Shown here: piece after piece, positions 24,119 to 35,167 of the stretch
Position numbering within the stretch: position 1 is the stretch's first letter
Layout: every line of letters begins with the position of its first letter
From: Adlercreutzia murintestinalis
GTDB lineage: Bacteria; Actinomycetota; Coriobacteriia; Coriobacteriales; Eggerthellaceae
Length of the DNA stretch: 57,780 nt
Assembly (NCBI RefSeq): GCF_943192905.1
Contig: NZ_CALPCC010000016.1
Coordinates: 1-57,780 of the forward strand
Reading direction: 5' to 3'
Position numbers and translations under genes: made by a program
The notes under the pieces: generated by a model
What the model was told of the DNA's origin: nothing
What the model saw: only the letters and a program-made list of their open reading frames with translations
Database searches by the model: none

Positions 24119-24621
24119 TATTGCTGTGAGAAATCCTCGGGCGACAACCCCTCAAGAAACGTACGGAACTCTTGCAGTTCCACCTCTTTCGCCTTGTCGT
24201 CTTTGAAGAGATAGGGAAACGATGCCTGTTGGAGCACCTGGTCCTCGATCATGAAGGGGCTATCCTCACGAATGGCTAGACTGAGCGCATCAGTGGGGCG
24301 CGCGTCAAGCGCGATCAAGCGGCCTCCTTGCCGCAGCACCAACTTGGCGAAGAAGGTCTGACCCTCCACGCGATCGATCACGACATGATCAACGCACGCA
24401 TCGAGATTCGTGATCGCATCGATGAAGAGATCATGGGTCATCGGGCGCGGCAGTTTGGCGTGCTCCAAAGCAATACCCAACTGCATGGCTTCGTTCGCGC
24501 CGATCCACACCGGCACGATGCGAGATTTGCCAGGCTGTTGGTCCTCAATAGGCTCCAACACCAAAACGGCCGGCTGCTCGGGGCCGGTGAAGATGAGGGT
24601 TAACACGCGCAGTGGCACCAT
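24118..24621 (-). CDS. Bifunctional nuclease-domain protein (DUF151)
   Basis: The 167-aa protein matches the BFN/DUF151 family: 'PVWIGANEAMQLGIALE', 'RPMTHDLF', 'RVEGQTFFAKLVL', 'ALDARPTDALSLAIRED'. Members have been described as nucleases or as regulatory domains, and the true role varies. ATG 24621 follows GAAGGAACG. The 5' leader is remarkable: about 150 bases of 16-bp purine-rich degenerate repeats directly precede the ribosome site. The gene is translationally coupled to a CPBP-type membrane protein downstream. Confidence 0.92.
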   Translation of the reverse strand: MVPLRVLTLIFTGPEQPAVLVLEPIEDQQPGKSRIVPVWIGANEAMQLGIALEHAKLPRPMTHDLFIDAITNLDACVDHVVIDRVEGQTFFAKLVLRQGGRLIALDARPTDALSLAIREDSPFMIEDQVLQQASFPYLFKDDKAKEVELQEFRTFLEGLSPEDFSQQ

Positions 24622-24644
24622 GATCGTTCCTTCGTACGTTGAGC

Positions 24645-24930
24645 TCTGTTTTTGTTGAATTCTGCCTTTGCTGGGCTTTGCTTCTGTTGAACTCTACCTT
24701 TACTTTGTTGAACTCTTCCTTTATTGAGTTTTGCTTCTGTTGGGTTTTACCTTTGTTAGGTTTTGCTTCTATTGAGCTCTATCTTTATTGAGCTCTATCT
24801 TTGAACTTGACCTCTTATCTTGTTCCGTGCGGATTCAGGTTCTCCCCTTGCCTTTGCCCGTTCATGTTCGGGCTTCGTTCTTGTCTCTTCTCGTTTGGCT
24901 TTAGTTTTTGCCCTTGCCTTGTCCCATTCG
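24645..24930 (-). repeat. Purine-rich degenerate repeat leader upstream of the nuclease gene
   Basis: On the minus strand, units of about 16 bases resembling GCAAAACTCAACAAAG or GTAGAGTTCAACAGAA follow one another about nine times from 24795 down to 24645. Before them is another purine-rich run with GGCAAGGGCAAAAAC-type blocks (24800-24930). One strand is almost free of G/T-rich sequence. A 62-codon frame can be drawn through part of it but overlaps a tRNA terminator, so I treat it as non-coding. It probably lies in the 5' leader of the nuclease mRNA. Confidence 0.6.
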
Positions 24931-24941
24931 GCTCTTTCTGT

Positions 24942-24974
24942 AAAAAACGGCCGCCAGCATGCACCGACGACCGT
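24942..24974 (-). terminator. Terminator of tRNA-Ala
   Basis: A stem formed by 24947-24957 and 24964-24974 (with two G-U pairs) is followed on the minus strand by six T (24942-24947), nine bases after the tRNA-Ala 3' end. Confidence 0.75.
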
Positions 24975-24982
24975 ATCATTCA

Positions 24983-25058
24983 TGGTGGAGCATAGGGGGA
25001 TCGAACCCCTGACCTCAGGCTTGCAAAGCCCGCGCTCTCCCAGCTGAGCTAATGCCCC
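24983..25058 (-). tRNA. tRNA-Ala(TGC)
   Basis: Acceptor GGGGCAT/ATGCTCC includes the G3-U70 pair that identifies alanine tRNAs. The anticodon loop TTTGCAA gives TGC, and CCA is encoded. It follows tRNA-Ile on the same strand. Confidence 0.97.
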
Positions 25059-25114
25059 ATATGGGTGACGACCGTTTTTCGCGAACGCCCGTCGTCTGCA
25101 TGTTTCCTTGCGAA

Positions 25115-25130
25115 TGTTTCACGTGAAACA
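25115..25130. promoter_or_regulatory. parS site (exact)
   Basis: TGTTTCACGTGAAACA, the ParB-binding palindrome, lies between tRNA-Ile and tRNA-Ala. It is the leftmost copy in the window. Confidence 0.9.
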
Positions 25131-25135
25131 TTTTA

Positions 25136-25179
25136 ATAAACGCTCCACCGGCTAACTCGGCTCACGGTGGAGCGTTTAT
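25136..25179. terminator. 15-bp perfect hairpin between tRNA-Ile and tRNA-Ala
   Basis: ATAAACGCTCCACCG (25136-25150) pairs exactly with 25165-25179 around a 14-base loop. No T-run follows on either strand, so it may be a terminator or a processing signal. Confidence 0.5.
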
Positions 25180-25186
25180 CGCAAAA

Positions 25187-25263
<77 letters not shown>

Positions 25264-25317
25264 TTGAAAAATGCCTGATAATCCTAACGCAGATTGAGTT
25301 GCGCGGTCAAGGAAAAT

Positions 25318-26037
25318 TCACAAGAGAATTACGATTGCGACCCAAATCACAAACAAATGGAGCGGATAGTACGCATAAAAGAACCACTTCATAGGTCTGC
25401 CGCGGCGTCCCCGGTACCCGCAAAGCAGAAGAGTAGCAATGGTATAGCCCACCAACGCATACCCCAGAACATGCAGGTTAGAGAATCGTATCGCGGAAAA
25501 GCAGGTGACAGCCATGGGTATGGCCATGGTTCCGATAATCGCGGGTACATCTGAGGGCTTTCCCGCAGAGCCGCGCTTCACGCCGCGCAGCGTCGCGAAC
25601 AGATAGATGATCACCAAACCAGTCGTGCCCCAATCAACCACGCCTTGCAGCAATACGGTTCCGGCGAGCGCCGCGATCAGCCCCACGCCGGAATTGAATC
25701 GGTCACACAGCCACAGAATGCCCAGGCCGATCAGCAACGTGAACAGTACATTCAGCGGCCATTGGAATACCAAGTAATACGGGATCTGCGAAACAACGGC
25801 GAACCCGGCAAGCCTGAGCGCGTATTTTCGCAGGTCAGAGGTGTGTGCATATCCCTCCACCAAGAGAAACGCCATGATGGGGAAGGTGACGCCGCCCACT
25901 GCGTACAAGGCGAAATCGAGCGGCTCGGGCAAAAGCGCGCCGAACACATTCGCCACATGGTTGCACGTCATAGCAACGATGGCGGCTATCTTCAGCTGGA
26001 AACCGGTTATCTCAAAAGAATGTTTCACGTGAAACAT
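25318..26037 (-). CDS. TraX-family membrane protein
   Basis: The 239-aa protein has seven or eight hydrophobic segments and the TraX pattern: an early 'FQLKIAAIVAMTCNHV', 'FPIMAFLLVEGY', 'FATLRGVKRG' and a C-terminal 'YAYYPLHLFVIWV'. TraX acetylates pilin on F-like plasmids, but chromosomal homologues are of unknown role. The start chosen (26037) puts the first codons MFHVKH inside an exact parS site, preceded by TATAAT. An upstream in-frame ATG (26118) would add 27 residues. No conjugation genes are nearby. Confidence 0.83.
   Translation of the reverse strand: MFHVKHSFEITGFQLKIAAIVAMTCNHVANVFGALLPEPLDFALYAVGGVTFPIMAFLLVEGYAHTSDLRKYALRLAGFAVVSQIPYYLVFQWPLNVLFTLLIGLGILWLCDRFNSGVGLIAALAGTVLLQGVVDWGTTGLVIIYLFATLRGVKRGSAGKPSDVPAIIGTMAIPMAVTCFSAIRFSNLHVLGYALVGYTIATLLLCGYRGRRGRPMKWFFYAYYPLHLFVIWVAIVILL
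26021..26036. promoter_or_regulatory. parS site (exact), at the TraX-like start codon
   Basis: TGTTTCACGTGAAACA overlaps the first codons of the TraX-like gene, so ParB bound here would cover its translation start and its likely -10 box. Confidence 0.9.
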
Positions 26038-26134
26038 TATAGAGCGCGAAAAGTTGAGAGAATTCGCGGCGTCGGCTGCTCTGCGCATGGCTATGCAAGC
26101 TGCGTCTGTGCTCTGCAAACTGCGCTATGCACAT

Positions 26135-26150
26135 TGTTTCACGTGAAACA
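26135..26150. promoter_or_regulatory. parS site (exact)
   Basis: TGTTTCACGTGAAACA lies in the gap between gyrA and the TraX-like gene, 99 bases from the previous site. Confidence 0.9.
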
Positions 26151-26320
26151 ATGTCGCTTGCGGCAGTGTGCACCCATGAACGTCTCAAGCGCCCGCGAAC
26201 GTCTCGGATATGAGAAACTCACCCCGCAGATACGAGCGAGGTGAGCTTCCCCAGTACCATCAAGTGCGTTGAGCCTCCGCTGAACCGAGCGACCTCGTTC
26301 ATCCTCAGCCCACCGCACCG

Positions 26321-29017
26321 CTATTCGATCTCTTCGATCCCGGCTAGGCTCGCATCCTCGTTCACGCTGTCGGTGCGCTTCGTCTTCTTGCCCGCGCGCT
26401 CACTGATAGCAACAGCCGTCACGCGGTCGCCGTCGGCGATGTTCATGCATCGCACGCCCTGCGCCTGGCGGCCCAGTTCGCTAATGCCCTTCACCGGAGT
26501 GCGCACGATGACGCCTTCCTCGGAGATGATCATGATCTCGTCGCCTGCCTCCACGATCTTCATGGACACCAACAGGCCCTTCTTCTGGGTCATGGTGATC
26601 GTATAGACACCCTGGCCACCGCGATGGTGTTCGCTGTACTCGGACACTGCGGTGCGCTTGCCGTAACCCTTCTCGGTGATCACGAACAGGTCAGTGCTCG
26701 GGCGTGCTATCTCCATCCCGAGCACCCGCGCGTCGGCTGGCACATTCATGCCGCGCACGCCGGTGGCGCTGCGGCCCATGGCGCGCACTTCGCTTTCGTC
26801 CCACAGAATCGCCTTGCCAGCGCTGGACACCATGATGACCTTCTCGCCCTTGGCCACGCGCTTCACGCTGATCAGCTGGTCGTCGTCATTCAAGTTGATG
26901 GCGATCAGGCCGTCGCGGCGCGTCCGGTCATACAGATCCATGGCAGTTTTCTTCACCGTGCCGTTTTGAGTGGCGAACATCAGGAATTCGTCGTTCGGGA
27001 ACTCCTTCGTGGAAATGACCGCGCTGATGGTCTCGCCCTTCTCAAGCGGCAACAGGTTCACGATAGCGGTGCCGCGCGCATGACGGCTGGCCTCGGGAAT
27101 GTCGTACACATGTAGGCGATACACTTTGCCCTTCGTGGAGAAGAACAACATGTAGCTGTGGTTCGTGGCAACGAACAGGTGCTCAACGTAATCCGAGTCT
27201 TTCAGATTGACGCCCTGCATGCCCTTGCCGCCACGTTTCTGCTGTCGATACGCCGTCACCGGCATGCGCTTGATATAGCCAGCGCGCGTCATGGTAACCA
27301 CCATGTTATCGTCGGGAACCAGGTCCTCCACTTCAATATCGCGTGCCTCGCCGGTGATGCGCGTGCGGCGGGCCGTGGTGAAACGCTTGCGAATTTCCAG
27401 CAGTTCGTCCTTGATCACGCCGCGCAGCAAGCGCTCGTCATCAAGCAGGCTCTTGAGATACGCGATGCGCTCGCGCAGCTCGGCCAGTTCATTCTCGATC
27501 TTCTCGCGCTCAAGGCCGGTCAAACGACGCAGGCGCATCTCGAGGATGGCGTCGGTCTGGCGTTTGCTCAGCCCGAAGCGTTCGCGCAGGCGCTCGCTCG
27601 CTTCTTTGTCCGTCTGGCTGCTGCGAATGATCTGGATGACCTCGTCGATATTCTCCAGCGCGACGATCAGGCCTTCGAGGATATGCGCGCGCTCTTCCGC
27701 CTTCGTCAGCTCGTAGCGCGTCCGCCGCGTTACTACGTCGATCTGATGCTGGATGTAGTAGTGCAGCATCTCTTTCAACGAGAGCACGCGCGGCGTGTCA
27801 TCCACCAGCGCCAGCATGTTGATGCCGAATCCCACTTGCAGCTGCGTATGCTTGAACAGCTTGTTCAGCACCACCTGCGGAATAGCGTTCGATTTCAAGT
27901 CGATGATGATGTCGATGCCATGGCGGTCGGCCGCATCATGAATATTGCTGATCTCGGGCAGCTTCTTTTCGCGCACCAGTTCGCCCAGCTTCTCGAGCAG
28001 GCGCTTGCGGTTCACCTGGTATGGAATCTCCTTCACGATGATGGAGCTGCGGCCCGACTTCTTCTCTTCAAACGTGCATTTGGCGCGAATCGTGATGTTG
28101 CCGTGGCCAGTCTCGTAGGCATCCACAATGCCCTTCTTGCCCATGATCAGGCCGCCGGTGGGGAAATCGGGGCCGGGCAATACGATCATCAGCTCTTCAG
28201 TGGTCACATCTGGGTTGTCGATCATCAAGATGGTGGCATCAATGGTCTCGCCGAGGTTGTGCGGCGGAATGTTGGTGGCCATACCCACCGCGATGCCATT
28301 GCTGCCGTTGACCAGCAAGTTAGGGAAGCGCGCCGGAAGCACCTTGGGCTCTTGGAGGCTTTCGTCGTAGTTGGGCTGGAAATCAACCGTTTCCTTGTCC
28401 AGATCGCGCAGGATCTCCATCGCGGGCTTATCCAGGCGCGCCTCGGTGTAACGCATGGCGGCCGCAGAGTCGCCGTCAATGCTGCCGAAATTCCCGTGGC
28501 CATCAACCAGAGGAAGACGCATGCTGAACGGCTGCGCCAAGCGCACCATGGTGTCGTACACGGCCGAGTCGCCGTGTGGATGATACTTACCAATCACATC
28601 ACCTACGGTACGTGCCGACTTCATATGCGGTTTGGTGGGCAAATAGCCCGACTCGTTCATCGCGTACAGAATGCGGCGATGCACCGGCTTCAAACCATCG
28701 CGCACATCGGGCAGCGCACGCGCCACGATAACGCTCATGGAATACTCCAGGAACGACTGCTGCATTTCGCGGCCCAGTTCGGCGGTTTGCACGTCAGTGC
28801 CCGCGCTGGCAGCGGTCATGTCCGCTGTCTCGGCGGCTTCTTCGGCCGCGGTCAGACCCTCGTCGTCGTATTCGCCCGCATCGTCTACCGTCACGCCTTC
28901 ATCAACGGAAAGCTCCAGGTCGTCAATCGCTTCGTTGTCCGTATTGGCATCTCTATCGTCTGCCACGTCGTCGTCAAAGCGATCGTATTCTTCGTTTATG
29001 TTGTCGTTGTCAACCAT
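26321..29017 (-). CDS. gyrA: DNA gyrase subunit A
   Basis: The 898-aa protein is the DNA-cutting and -rejoining subunit of gyrase. The catalytic tyrosine is Tyr190 in [12 protein letters not shown]. The quinolone-binding region reads [11 protein letters not shown], with the Ser and Asp of sensitive enzymes. The C-terminal wrapping domain has the GyrA box QQKRGGKG. About 75 residues at the N-terminus (residues 1-78) are extra compared with E. coli, and they are very acidic (Asp, Glu, Ala-rich). The ATG at 29017 has AAAGGTGATAC upstream. gyrB lies 63 bases upstream on the same strand, with a parS site in the gap. Confidence 0.97.
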   Translation of the reverse strand: MVDNDNINEEYDRFDDDVADDRDANTDNEAIDDLELSVDEGVTVDDAGEYDDEGLTAAEEAAETADMTAASAGTDVQTAELGREMQQSFLEYSMSVIVARALPDVRDGLKPVHRRILYAMNESGYLPTKPHMKSARTVGDVIGKYHPHGDSAVYDTMVRLAQPFSMRLPLVDGHGNFGSIDGDSAAAMRYTEARLDKPAMEILRDLDKETVDFQPNYDESLQEPKVLPARFPNLLVNGSNGIAVGMATNIPPHNLGETIDATILMIDNPDVTTEELMIVLPGPDFPTGGLIMGKKGIVDAYETGHGNITIRAKCTFEEKKSGRSSIIVKEIPYQVNRKRLLEKLGELVREKKLPEISNIHDAADRHGIDIIIDLKSNAIPQVVLNKLFKHTQLQVGFGINMLALVDDTPRVLSLKEMLHYYIQHQIDVVTRRTRYELTKAEERAHILEGLIVALENIDEVIQIIRSSQTDKEASERLRERFGLSKRQTDAILEMRLRRLTGLEREKIENELAELRERIAYLKSLLDDERLLRGVIKDELLEIRKRFTTARRTRITGEARDIEVEDLVPDDNMVVTMTRAGYIKRMPVTAYRQQKRGGKGMQGVNLKDSDYVEHLFVATNHSYMLFFSTKGKVYRLHVYDIPEASRHARGTAIVNLLPLEKGETISAVISTKEFPNDEFLMFATQNGTVKKTAMDLYDRTRRDGLIAINLNDDDQLISVKRVAKGEKVIMVSSAGKAILWDESEVRAMGRSATGVRGMNVPADARVLGMEIARPSTDLFVITEKGYGKRTAVSEYSEHHRGGQGVYTITMTQKKGLLVSMKIVEAGDEIMIISEEGVIVRTPVKGISELGRQAQGVRCMNIADGDRVTAVAISERAGKKTKRTDSVNEDASLAGIEEIE

Positions 29018-29032
29018 GTATCACCTTTCAGA

Positions 29033-29048
29033 TGTTTCACGTGAAACA
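29033..29048. promoter_or_regulatory. parS site (exact), gyrB-gyrA gap
   Basis: TGTTTCACGTGAAACA lies in the 63-base spacer between gyrB and gyrA. Confidence 0.9.
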
Positions 29049-29080
29049 TTTCAGCTTTTCTCGTTCTGGGTGCGGATCCG

Positions 29081-31066
<1,986 letters not shown>

Positions 31067-31129
31067 TTACCATACAAATAGTCGTTTTTTGGCAAACCAT
31101 GGCCTTAAAGAGCACAAATACACGCTTTC

Positions 31130-32251
31130 TCAGGCGCTTTCAAAGGGAAGCTGTACTATTTGTGCTTCTTGAATCATCTCACGATCGAAATAATCTAAGT
31201 TCGCCGTGGTGATAAACGCTTGAATATCGTGCTGGAGATACCTCACGAACGCCGCGCGGCGATGGGCGTCAAGCTCGCTCATCACGTCGTCCAGCAAAAG
31301 CACCGGAAAGGTGCCGAGCACATCGTTGATGGTGTCTGCCTCGGCCAGCTTCCACGCCAGCACGGCACTGCGCTGTTGCCCTTGGCTTGCGAATCGAGTC
31401 GCATCCATTCCCTCGATCTGAAACGTGATGCGATCGTGGCTGGGGCCTACCAGCGTGCGATGCGCTGCAAGCTCATCGGCACGGTGAGCCTCAACTGCCG
31501 CAGCTAGTGCCTGCGAATCTACCATCGCAGCCTCAGAGCGTTTTCGGGGAGGCGCTTGATCGGTCGAAGCAGGTGTCGTCGTTTGCCCCGATGCCTCATA
31601 GTAGCCATGCAGCGTTTCTCCATCCGCAATGTGGGTATAATGCGCTGATATCTGCGGTTCAAGGCGCGCGAACAAAGCTCGCCGATAGTTTTGCAGCTGA
31701 ACCGCCACCTTCACATAGAGCTCGTTCACCGCATCCAGCATGCTGGCTTCTCCCTCTTTGAGAAGCCTGTTCTTATGGCGAAGTATCTTCTCGAAATCGC
31801 GCAGGATAACCTGATAGTTCTTGTTGAGCTGCACACCAAGGGCATCAAGTGCATCCCGACGATGCGCGGGCGATCCTTTGACCAGGTCAAGATCGTCCGG
31901 CGTGAAGGCGACCGACGGCATGATACCGCGCATGTCAGCCACCCGCTTCGCTTTCCCGTTCAATGCATACGTGCGGGTGGTCTCATTGATGGCGAGCGAC
32001 ATCTCAAGGTGCCGCACCTCATCGGCTACCGTGAGCACCGCGCGTGCGGTGGTGGCGCCGTGTCGAATCAGATCCGCCGAGCGGGCATGTCGAAAACTCT
32101 GTCCCGCCGTCAGTAGTTGCACCGCTTCTACTACATTGGTCTTCCCCGCAGCATTCGGCCCAACGAAAATGGTTAGACGCCCGGTAATAGCTACGTCTGC
32201 CTGGCAACAATTCCGAATATCATTAAGGTGTATATGAGTGATTCTGAGCAT
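31130..32251 (-). CDS. recF: DNA replication and repair protein RecF
   Basis: The 373-aa SMC-like ATPase has Walker A GPNAAGKTN (31-39), the signature region around 'FASQGQQRSAVLAWKLAE' and Walker B VLLLDDVMSELD. RecF loads RecA at gapped DNA with RecO and RecR. A Pro/Thr/Ser-rich loop near residues 225-245 (QTTTPASTDQAPPRKR) is longer than usual. It sits between dnaN and gyrB on the minus strand, the classical neighbourhood, with a near-parS site in the dnaN-recF gap. Confidence 0.96.
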   Translation of the reverse strand: MLRITHIHLNDIRNCCQADVAITGRLTIFVGPNAAGKTNVVEAVQLLTAGQSFRHARSADLIRHGATTARAVLTVADEVRHLEMSLAINETTRTYALNGKAKRVADMRGIMPSVAFTPDDLDLVKGSPAHRRDALDALGVQLNKNYQVILRDFEKILRHKNRLLKEGEASMLDAVNELYVKVAVQLQNYRRALFARLEPQISAHYTHIADGETLHGYYEASGQTTTPASTDQAPPRKRSEAAMVDSQALAAAVEAHRADELAAHRTLVGPSHDRITFQIEGMDATRFASQGQQRSAVLAWKLAEADTINDVLGTFPVLLLDDVMSELDAHRRAAFVRYLQHDIQAFITTANLDYFDREMIQEAQIVQLPFESA

Positions 32252-32269
32252 AGCTTAGGAGAAATCTTC

Positions 32270-32285
32270 TGTTTCACATGAAACA
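32270..32285. promoter_or_regulatory. parS-like site (one mismatch)
   Basis: TGTTTCACATGAAACA differs from the exact palindrome at one central base. It lies between dnaN and recF. Confidence 0.65.
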
Positions 32286-32314
32286 CCTGCGCCCACAAGC
32301 AGGGCTCACACACC

Positions 32315-33412
32315 CTAGAGCCGCACCGGCATGATCAGGTACAGATAATTCTCCGGTTCAGCTGCGCGCAGAATCCCGGGCTTCATATCGGACTGCACTT
32401 CCAGGCTGACCTTTTCACCACTGATAGCTGCAAGGCCATCCATCACATACAGGCTATTGAATGCGATCTGCACGTCCTCGCCCTCTATCGCACAGGGTAG
32501 CGTCTCTTGCGCGGTGCCCACATCGGGGCTGCTCACGGTGATCTGCGTGGTCTGCGAAGCCGCATTCAGATCGAAGCGCATCGGCGCGGTGGAGCTGGAA
32601 AGAAGACTCGCGCGCTTGACGCTCGCCGCAAGCGCCGACACCTCAAGTTCCGCGCGGCTTGCATACGTATCTGGTAAGAGCTGCTTGTAATTCGGGTAAT
32701 TCCCCTCGATGCGGCGGTTGATGAATACCACCGGGCCGCACGTGGCAACGATCTGATTCTCCGCGATGGCAAGGCGCACCATATCTTCAGTCTTGGGAAG
32801 GCTGGCGATCTCGTTCATGAAAGACCCTAGGATAACCGCCTCGAAATCCTCTGCTATCGCCTCAGGAAGCGCAGTCTCGCACACCGCAAGGCGGTAGGAG
32901 TCGGTTGCCACCATGCGGAGCACGCCCTCTTCAAGGGTGATGAGGATGCCGGTTAAAATGGCGCGGCTTTCATCACGCGAGACCACACGCGCCACACGCT
33001 TGACCATATCGGCGAAAGCGGGAAAGGGTATTTCGATCGTTTGGTCGGTTTCAACGTGCGGAAACCCAGGGAAATCCTCTGCGTTAAGGGTGCGAACGCT
33101 GAACGAAGACGTGTCGCAGGTGATATGCGCCTCACCCTCCGCTGCTTGCACGGTCACTGCAGCATCGGCAAGGTTCTTCACGATGTCGCTCAAGAGCTTG
33201 CCTGGCACCACCGTTCGACCAGGTTCGTCAACCAGCGCGGCAACCGTATACTGCACTGAGTACTCGAGGTCAGTCGATTGGAGGATGACTTCATCGCCAC
33301 GCGCGTCAAGCATGATGCCCGAGAGAACCGGCAGCGTAGAGCGGGTGGACACACCTTTGAGAACAGTATTGAGCGCAATTTGAAGTTCGGTTTTGTTGAT
33401 CGTGAATCGCAT
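32315..33412 (-). CDS. dnaN: DNA polymerase III sliding clamp (beta subunit)
   Basis: The 365-aa protein has the three-domain clamp pattern: 'STRSTLPVLSGIMLDA' in domain I, the central 'VVSRDESRAILTGI' with 'RLAV' following, and the C-terminal 'YLYLIMPVRL' that ends nearly all clamps. The dimer ring tethers polymerase to DNA. The start ATG 33412 has GAGGGAGCC upstream. It is divergent from dnaA, across an AT-rich gap, instead of following dnaA on the same strand as in many bacteria. Confidence 0.97.
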   Translation of the reverse strand: MRFTINKTELQIALNTVLKGVSTRSTLPVLSGIMLDARGDEVILQSTDLEYSVQYTVAALVDEPGRTVVPGKLLSDIVKNLADAAVTVQAAEGEAHITCDTSSFSVRTLNAEDFPGFPHVETDQTIEIPFPAFADMVKRVARVVSRDESRAILTGILITLEEGVLRMVATDSYRLAVCETALPEAIAEDFEAVILGSFMNEIASLPKTEDMVRLAIAENQIVATCGPVVFINRRIEGNYPNYKQLLPDTYASRAELEVSALAASVKRASLLSSSTAPMRFDLNAASQTTQITVSSPDVGTAQETLPCAIEGEDVQIAFNSLYVMDGLAAISGEKVSLEVQSDMKPGILRAAEPENYLYLIMPVRL

Positions 33413-33810
33413 GAGGCTCCCTCTATTGATATGTGTAGGTCATTATAGCGTGCGAGCATGTTCCTGTGGCTGTTCGTGTCGTTGTTTGTGTGGTTGTTCG
33501 TGACAGCCTGTAATGGTGCTAGTTGCCTGCACGTTAGTAGCAGTACAGGCATTTACGTGGCCATTATTTCTTATGGCTGAGCAGATCAGTTGTACACCTG
33601 AGAGTGCCTCTCGTTTTCTGATCGCCTATTTAATTTTCTGACCTTTTTCATCAGCTTTCAGAAACAATAGAAACTCTCTTTCAGTGACTTGAATTTTTTA
33701 AGAAATTAAGAAAAACAGTGAAAAACTGATCTGAAAAGATGGTTTTGGAAGCATCTTTCTGTGCCCTATTGTTCATAATGTTGAAAAGCACATCTTCGAT
33801 CTGCAAAAAT

Positions 33811-33820
33811 GTTCAAAACT
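33811..33820. repeat. GTTCAAAACT motif, copy 1
   Basis: This is the first of three exact copies of a 10-base motif in the probable origin. It lies in a particularly AT-rich stretch. Confidence 0.5.
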
Positions 33821-34118
33821 CACAAATGAATGGGTTCTACCTTGTGTTTTAACGCGATTTTGCATGTGAATATCTTTCTGTATGACCTCGTTTGCGTTCT
33901 TGTTTTTCCATACTGAACTGGGGTTTTATCTTGCTTGAGGTAAAAATAGAACATTCTTACGAAAGTGCCTTCAAAAATGTCGCTTTGAAAACATTTTTAC
34001 TCGTTCCAAAAAGCTATTGAACGGGGAAAACCTTTTCTTAAAGAAAATCAAGTCAGAACCGCCGATTTCTTTAACATTGGTTTTCATTTTTTATCGTCTG
34101 TTTTTCAACTATTCATTC

Positions 34119-34154
34119 AGTTTTGAACATTTTCTGAATAAAAAGTTCAAAACT
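34119..34154. promoter_or_regulatory. Inverted pair AGTTTTGAAC / GTTCAAAACT (copies 2 and 3)
   Basis: AGTTTTGAAC at 34119-34128 and GTTCAAAACT at 34145-34154 form a perfect 10-bp inverted repeat with a 16-base spacer, about 100 bases before the ATPase gene upstream of dnaA. It may be an operator for that protein's winged helix or an origin element. Confidence 0.5.
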
Positions 34155-34256
34155 AGAAGAGGTAAGTGTCTTTTTCAGTGCTTTTTCGGCTTTATCGTGT
34201 AAAACGTGTCATACTTCTTTTTCTAAGAAAAAGTCACACAGAGCGAAGGGGGCGCG

Positions 34257-35075
34257 GTGGATTATTCATTCGTAACGAGCACAGCGCGTATCGCTTTGTA
34301 TGATGATATGCTGAGCAGCCCGCGTATTATAGAAGTCCCCCCTGCTGAAACGATGGATTTCATCGGCGCACTTTCGTCTGAGATTTACAACCAAGCGCGC
34401 GAGATGGGTGGGGGTATTCCCTTCTCAGCTATCCGACAAGTCACCGAGAATTTCATTCACGCAGACTTTCGCGAGATCGTGGTCTCCATCATGGACGAGG
34501 GCAACACAATCCGCTTCACCGATCAGGGACCTGGTATTCCTGATAAGGAACGCGCGCAACTACCCGGGTTTAGTTCAGCGAATGAGCATATGAAGCGCTA
34601 TATTGATGGGGTTGGATCAGGGCTTCCGATTGTTCGGGAATACCTTGATGTGAAACAAGGAACGCTCACTTTAGACGATAACCTTAATGGGGGGTCTGTG
34701 GTCACATTAAGCCTGGTACCCCATGATCACACCACCTCTAATGCTCGGTTGGAGGCGGGGGCATCTGTATCTCAGCCGTTTGCCCCGCAGGCGCTTTCCC
34801 CTCAGGCTCTTGCTTCTCATGCTGGCCCACTAGAAGCGCATACCTATCCTCCCGAGTTGGTGCTCTCGTCCCTTTCGCGCCGCTCGAGACAGATCCTTGC
34901 GCTCTTCACCACTCAAGATATGATGGGCGTGCAGGATATCTCCGAGATGACCGATATCCCACTCTCCAGCACTCACGCTGAACTTCGCAAACTCGAAGAG
35001 GCGGGATTGATTGAGAAGCTCGGAAAAAAACGGGTCACCACACCATTAGGACAACAGATCGTGAGTTCACTGTAA
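34257..35075 (+). CDS. GHKL ATPase with C-terminal winged helix, upstream of dnaA
   Basis: The 272-aa protein has the histidine-kinase-type ATP-binding motifs N-box ENFIHA (64-69), G1 DQGPGI (89-94) and G2 GVGSGL (118-123). It has no phospho-accepting His domain. A Pro/Ala/Ser-rich linker (165-205) joins it to a winged-helix domain near 210-270, with 'TQDMMGVQDISEMTDIPLSSTHAELRKLEEAGLI' across its helices. Such a layout suggests an ATP-responsive transcription factor. The start is GTG 34257 behind AAGGGGG. It lies between the probable origin and dnaA, 92 bases before dnaA, so control of dnaA transcription is a reasonable but untested idea. Confidence 0.85.
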   Translation: MDYSFVTSTARIALYDDMLSSPRIIEVPPAETMDFIGALSSEIYNQAREMGGGIPFSAIRQVTENFIHADFREIVVSIMDEGNTIRFTDQGPGIPDKERAQLPGFSSANEHMKRYIDGVGSGLPIVREYLDVKQGTLTLDDNLNGGSVVTLSLVPHDHTTSNARLEAGASVSQPFAPQALSPQALASHAGPLEAHTYPPELVLSSLSRRSRQILALFTTQDMMGVQDISEMTDIPLSSTHAELRKLEEAGLIEKLGKKRVTTPLGQQIVSSL

Positions 35076-35167
35076 AAGGCGGTTCCTTATATATGTTGGT
35101 TATATACTGGTGTTATTTAGGCTGTATGCTATTCTGACGATATAGTGAAGGATTCAAGAAGGCGGCT

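Larger units (their letters stand above)
33413..34256. other. AT-rich dnaN-dnaA intergenic region, probable replication origin
   Basis: The 844-base gap between divergent dnaN and the dnaA-side operon is visibly AT-rich from about 33560, in contrast to GC-rich genes on the left. It contains T/A runs, a perfect repeat AAAAATGT/ACATTTTT (33973-33980, 33991-33998), three exact copies of GTTCAAAACT and a 17-base palindrome at 34217-34233. Genes on both sides point away from it, as expected at a bidirectional origin. I could not find canonical DnaA boxes (TTATCCACA) by eye, so the exact origin is an inference from context. Confidence 0.6.

Noticed and set aside
24795-24983. A 62-codon Lys/Arg/Glu-rich minus-strand frame
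   Set aside because: It begins at the tRNA-Ala end and crosses that tRNA's terminator; the sequence is purine-rich repeat DNA.
27158-29044. A 628-codon plus-strand frame opposite gyrA
   Set aside because: It is the complementary shadow of gyrA, which is certain on the minus strand.
33413-34256. Canonical DnaA boxes
   Set aside because: Only matches with two or more changes from TTATCCACA were seen, so none is annotated.
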